From positions 1 to 8,725 of the forward strand of contig QXYP01000147.1 of the NCBI GenBank assembly GCA_009886815.1: DNA of 8,725 nucleotides. Direction: 5' to 3'. Within the stretch, counting starts at the first letter, position 1, and each line of letters starts with the position of its first letter. Of this stretch, positions 5,554-8,725 are shown piece by piece. The DNA is from Halieaceae bacterium (GTDB taxonomy: Bacteria; Pseudomonadota; Gammaproteobacteria; Pseudomonadales; Halieaceae). A program made the translations under genes and the position numbers. Below the pieces are notes generated by a model, which saw nothing but the letters and a program-made list of their open reading frames with translations, was not told where the DNA came from and did not search any database.

Positions 5554-6832
5554 GACGGACGCCGACTTTCAAGAGTCACTCGATTGGATCGACACCTTTA
5601 CCAAGGAAGAAATTGAGCCCCTTGATTTAGTCTTTCGCGAACCAGGCGATCCCTGGGACCCCAACTCCCCAGCCGCCGCTGCCATGGCGCCACTGCGCGA
5701 GATTGTAAAAAACAAACGGCTTTGGGCATGCCATCTTGAGCCTGAATTAGGCGGGCAAGGCTACGGCCAAGTCGCGCTGGGACTCATGAATGAAATTTTA
5801 GGCAGGAGCCGCTTTGGCCCCAGTGTGTTTGGTTGCCAGGCACCCGATTCTGGCAATGCCGAGATACTCGCGAAATTTGGCACCGCAGATCAAAAGGAAA
5901 GATTTTTAAAGCCGTTGTTAAATGCAGAGATTGCCTCCTGCTACTCCATGACCGAACCTCAAGCCGGTGCCGACCCTGGGGAATTTTTGTGTACAGCAAC
6001 CAGAGATGGCGACGAATGGGTAATCAACGGCGAAAAGTGGTTCGCCTCCCATGCTCGCTTCAGTGCCTTCCTGTTGGTCATGGTAGTCACTAATCCCGAC
6101 GTGCCAATTCATAAAGGGGCCTCCATATTTTTAGTCGAACAAGGCACACCCGGCATGGATATCATCCGCAATTCGGCTGTGGGGCCCTATGTAGAGCAGG
6201 GTGACGGTGTGCATGCTTACATCGAATTTAAAAACTGTCGCGTCCCCGCTAACAATCTACTTGGCGAGGAAGGTGATGGCTTTCTAGTCGCCCAGACGCG
6301 TCTCGGTGGTGGCCGTGTACACCATGCCATGCGTAGCGTTGGCGTCATTCGCAAAGCTATCGATATGATGTGTGAACGCGCATTAAGCCGGAAAACTAAA
6401 GGCGAACTCCTCGCCGACAAGCAAATGACCCAAGAAAAAATTGCCGATGCTTACACCATTATGATGCAGTATCGACTACACGTTCTATACACAGCCTGGC
6501 TCATCGATAAGCACAAGGAATACAACCGAGAGGTGCGCAAGGAAATCGCTGCCATTAAAGCCGCCACCCCCAAAGTACTGTTAGAAGTGGTTTCTCGCGC
6601 CATGCACCTCCACGGCAGTTTGGGCAGTTCTGATGAAACGCCACTGGCACATATGTGGGCGAATATTCCTGAATTAGGTGTCGTCGATGGCCCCACGGAA
6701 GTTCATAAAATAGCCGTCGCCAAAGGTGTTCTGCGCGATTACGCCCCTTACGATGACTTATTCCCGTCTTACCACACGCCCACACAGCGCGCCAAAGCCC
6801 TAGAAAAATACGGACATTATTTGGAAGGATGA
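5537..6832 (+). CDS. Acyl-CoA dehydrogenase of the ACAD10/ACAD11-like clade (LvaC-like)
   Basis: 431 residues, full length for an FAD-dependent acyl-CoA dehydrogenase. The N-terminal helical domain ends near GCQAPDSGNAEIL (99-111), a signature like the CQAPDTGNMEVL of ACAD10/11-type proteins. The flavin-binding YSMTEPQAGADP is at 136-147, INGEKWF at 163-169, the middle beta domain runs to about 240, and the C-terminal helical domain carries MHLHGSLG (356-363) and VVDGPTEVHK (382-391). Where ordinary members have the catalytic Glu of the YEGT motif, this protein has Asp384. GAGGAG lies seven bases before the ATG. It is divergent from the operon encoding the matching kinase. By analogy with LvaC and ACAD11 it would eliminate phosphate from a 4-phosphoacyl-CoA to give an enoyl-CoA, rather than or in addition to simple alpha,beta-dehydrogenation. 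The family is certain; the phospho-substrate is inference. Confidence 0.94.
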   Translation: MTWSFETDADFQESLDWIDTFTKEEIEPLDLVFREPGDPWDPNSPAAAAMAPLREIVKNKRLWACHLEPELGGQGYGQVALGLMNEILGRSRFGPSVFGCQAPDSGNAEILAKFGTADQKERFLKPLLNAEIASCYSMTEPQAGADPGEFLCTATRDGDEWVINGEKWFASHARFSAFLLVMVVTNPDVPIHKGASIFLVEQGTPGMDIIRNSAVGPYVEQGDGVHAYIEFKNCRVPANNLLGEEGDGFLVAQTRLGGGRVHHAMRSVGVIRKAIDMMCERALSRKTKGELLADKQMTQEKIADAYTIMMQYRLHVLYTAWLIDKHKEYNREVRKEIAAIKAATPKVLLEVVSRAMHLHGSLGSSDETPLAHMWANIPELGVVDGPTEVHKIAVAKGVLRDYAPYDDLFPSYHTPTQRAKALEKYGHYLEG

Positions 6833-6860
6833 CTTAGATTTACCCACTGCAGAAACAAAA

Positions 6861-6884
6861 ATCGGTGCTTGCGGGAGCACCGAT
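6861..6884 (-). terminator. Intrinsic terminator-like hairpin, U-tract on the reverse strand
   Basis: ATCGGTGCT (6861-6869) and AGCACCGAT (6876-6884) form a 9-base stem with a 6-base loop. On the forward strand no T-run follows, but an A-run precedes it, so on the reverse strand the stem is followed by TTTTTGTTT: a good rho-independent terminator for leftward transcription. CTGCAG copies at 6847-6852 and 6891-6896 could extend the structure. It lies 28 bases after the ACAD stop, so it may also stop or stabilise the end of that rightward transcript. Confidence 0.55.
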
Positions 6885-6968
6885 GCTTGACTGCAGGGGC
6901 CTTAAGCACGCCACACCGTGGTGCACTTGAAATTCTCAACGCCAATGCGAGTAGTTGGAGCGAATACC

Positions 6969-8725
6969 ATGAGACTTACTAACCTCCTCACTTTGTTACT
7001 GGTAATCCCTGTGGGTGTGCAAGCCTCTGCCGTCGAAGAGCTCTACCAAGAACACTGTGCGGCATGCCATAGCATGAGTTTACGGGGATCTGCTCATGGT
7101 GCAGCGCTAACTGGAAAACCTTTCGTAGACAAATGGCGTGGGCAAGAGGCCCAAGCGCTTTTGACCCTGAGTATGAGCAGCATGCCCCCGGGTGAGTCAA
7201 ACAAACTGTCTCAGGATGAGCATGCTTTACTGACTCGATACATTATTGAATACAATGCGACATCCCTCAGCGACACAATACTGTTAGCCAGTTTAGAAAA
7301 TCTGACGGCCGTTGATAGTCATGCAGAACCCGAAGCCGTCGAATTTTCGGGAGCCGATGCTGTCATGAACATGGCCAGAAATGCGGGCCAGTTTAAACCG
7401 AGCATCATTGAGAACTTTAATCCAGTTACGACTGACGATATAAACAACCCACCACAGGCTGATTGGCTTAACTGGCGACGGACACCTGACGGTCACGGAC
7501 ACAGTCCGCTGCAGGCGATTAATAGGTCCAATGTTCAACAACTTGGCCTGAGTTGGTCTATCGCCATGCATCAAGGCAGTAACCAAGGCACACCACTGGT
7601 CAGGGACGGCGTCATGTTCCTCACCCACCCCAACAATAAAATTCAAGCTATTGACGCGGCTAACGGCGATCTTATTTGGGAGTATCAATATGTGTTTCCC
7701 GAGGGTTCTAGGCTTCTTGGCGGACCAACACGCAACATCGCTATTTATGAAGATCGGCTATTTTTAGCGACCTATGACGCAGCCGTGGTCGCGATTGATG
7801 CACGCTCAGGACGACAGTTATGGCGCAGCGAAAAAGCAGATTATCGTGAAGCCTTCACCCACAGTGCGGGGCCTATCATCGCCGATGGCATTGTTGTCAG
7901 CGGTATTAATGGCTGTGAGCTGTTTACTTCTGACGGCTGTTTTATAACAGGACACGACCCTGCGACCGGAGATGAATTGTGGCGCACTTCGACGCTCGCA
8001 TTACCGGGCTCTCCTGAGTTTGAAACCTGGGGAGACATAGCCGCGGATCGACGAGGTGGTGGTGACATGTGGATTGCCGGATCCTATGACACCGAACTCA
8101 ACCTCGTTATTTTTGGCACCTCGCAGCCAAAACCCTGGGCGGCGGTGAGTCGAGGCATGTCCACGGGCGATGCCGCACTTTATACCAACTCTACTCTAGC
8201 CATCGACCCGAAGACGGGTGAGATCGCCTGGTACTTTCAGCACATACCCGGCGAGACCATTGATATGGAAGTCGGGTTTGAGCGCATTCTGGCTACTAGC
8301 AATGGCGTGCCGGTTGTCATGACCGTGGGGAAAGACGGCATACTGTGGAAGCTTGACCGTCGAACGGGAAAGTACATAGACCTTATGGAGACCATGGAAC
8401 AAAATATTTTTACCGTGAATCATGAAACCGGGGCATTAACGTATCGCAGCGACATTTCCGAAGCGAGTATTGGGGATACCTTCACCGCTTGCCCAGGCAT
8501 TTACGGTGGCCACAACTGGCAGTCAGCAACCTTCGATAAACGTGCGCAACTGCTTTTTCTGCCGGTTCATCAACTGTGTTCCGACATGACCCCACGAGCC
8601 GTTGACTTGGGACCCGGCGGTGGCGGTTATGGTGCAGATGTAGCCACCTACCCCATGCCAGGAAAAGAAGATGCTGCTGGTAAAATCATTGCTGTTGACG
8701 TGAGCAACATGAAGCCAGTTTGGGA
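6969..8725 (+). CDS. PQQ-dependent dehydrogenase with N-terminal cytochrome c domain (quinohemoprotein), C-terminus beyond window
   Basis: Open for 585 codons to the right edge. A signal peptide (residues 1 to about 20, hydrophobic LLTLLLVIPVGV then QASA) sends it to the periplasm. A small cytochrome c domain follows, with heme motif CAACH (30-34) and a likely axial Met72 in SMPPG. The quinoprotein beta-propeller begins near 165 (WLNWRRTPDGHGHSPL), with repeated tryptophan-docking motifs such as AIDAANGDLIW, AIDARSGRQLW, GHDPATGDELW and AIDPKTGEIAW. Glu317 (GCELF) fits the calcium ligand and Asp432 (GETID) the catalytic Asp. The usual adjacent Cys pair is absent and the usual Asn of GTGNP is Gln386. 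GGAG lies eight bases before the ATG. It should oxidise an alcohol and pass electrons through its heme to the respiratory chain. The heme-first order recalls polyvinyl alcohol dehydrogenase. The substrate is unknown. Confidence 0.92.
   Translation, partial: MRLTNLLTLLLVIPVGVQASAVEELYQEHCAACHSMSLRGSAHGAALTGKPFVDKWRGQEAQALLTLSMSSMPPGESNKLSQDEHALLTRYIIEYNATSLSDTILLASLENLTAVDSHAEPEAVEFSGADAVMNMARNAGQFKPSIIENFNPVTTDDINNPPQADWLNWRRTPDGHGHSPLQAINRSNVQQLGLSWSIAMHQGSNQGTPLVRDGVMFLTHPNNKIQAIDAANGDLIWEYQYVFPEGSRLLGGPTRNIAIYEDRLFLATYDAAVVAIDARSGRQLWRSEKADYREAFTHSAGPIIADGIVVSGINGCELFTSDGCFITGHDPATGDELWRTSTLALPGSPEFETWGDIAADRRGGGDMWIAGSYDTELNLVIFGTSQPKPWAAVSRGMSTGDAALYTNSTLAIDPKTGEIAWYFQHIPGETIDMEVGFERILATSNGVPVVMTVGKDGILWKLDRRTGKYIDLMETMEQNIFTVNHETGALTYRSDISEASIGDTFTACPGIYGGHNWQSATFDKRAQLLFLPVHQLCSDMTPRAVDLGPGGGGYGADVATYPMPGKEDAAGKIIAVDVSNMKPVW

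Noticed and set aside
7293..7688. 131-codon leftward ORF within the quinohemoprotein gene
   Set aside because: The rightward frame is continuous and carries the propeller motifs through this stretch; the leftward product has no recognisable domain.

Overview
The window is a compact catabolic locus from a proteobacterium, most likely a gammaproteobacterium of marine or aquatic type. This rests on the overall gene mix (AlkK-like acyl-CoA ligase, SDR, APH-type kinase, acyl-CoA dehydrogenase, TetR regulator, periplasmic quinohemoprotein), Shine-Dalgarno-led short-spaced genes and moderate GC by eye. The lineage call is a low-confidence inference. No RNA gene, insertion sequence, CRISPR array or prophage gene was seen.

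Layout. Six genes read leftward from about 5229 to the left edge and are packed like one operon: SDR dehydrogenase (4483-5229), APH-family kinase (3464-4486, 4-base ATGA overlap), AMP-forming acyl-CoA ligase (1818-3455, 8-base gap), TetR regulator (1125-1781), alpha/beta hydrolase (319-1122, 2-base gap) and the N-terminal part of a luciferase-like flavin monooxygenase (left edge to 304). A 307-base divergent intergenic region (5230-5536) holds a perfect 33-base palindrome, two further inverted-repeat elements and a possible leader ORF. Rightward from it run an acyl-CoA dehydrogenase (5537-6832), a hairpin, and a PQQ-dependent dehydrogenase with an N-terminal cytochrome c domain (6969 to the right edge, incomplete).

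How the genes may work together. The dehydrogenase belongs to the ACAD10/ACAD11-like clade and the kinase resembles the kinase domain that is fused to it in those animal enzymes. Ligase + SDR + kinase + ACAD is the same functional set as LvaE/LvaD/LvaA/LvaC of the Pseudomonas levulinate pathway. There a 4-oxoacid is activated to its CoA thioester, reduced to 4-hydroxyacyl-CoA, phosphorylated on the 4-hydroxyl, and the phosphate is eliminated to give an enoyl-CoA for beta-oxidation. The best hypothesis for this locus is therefore catabolism of a gamma-hydroxy or gamma-keto acid (or a gamma-lactone or cyclic ketone leading to one). The flavin monooxygenase and hydrolase would supply the acid, and the quinohemoprotein might oxidise an alcohol precursor in the periplasm. 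The substrate cannot be read from the sequence. Differences from the lva cluster include TetR control, no visible lvaB-like gene, an SDR without the canonical catalytic serine, and the added monooxygenase, hydrolase and quinohemoprotein.
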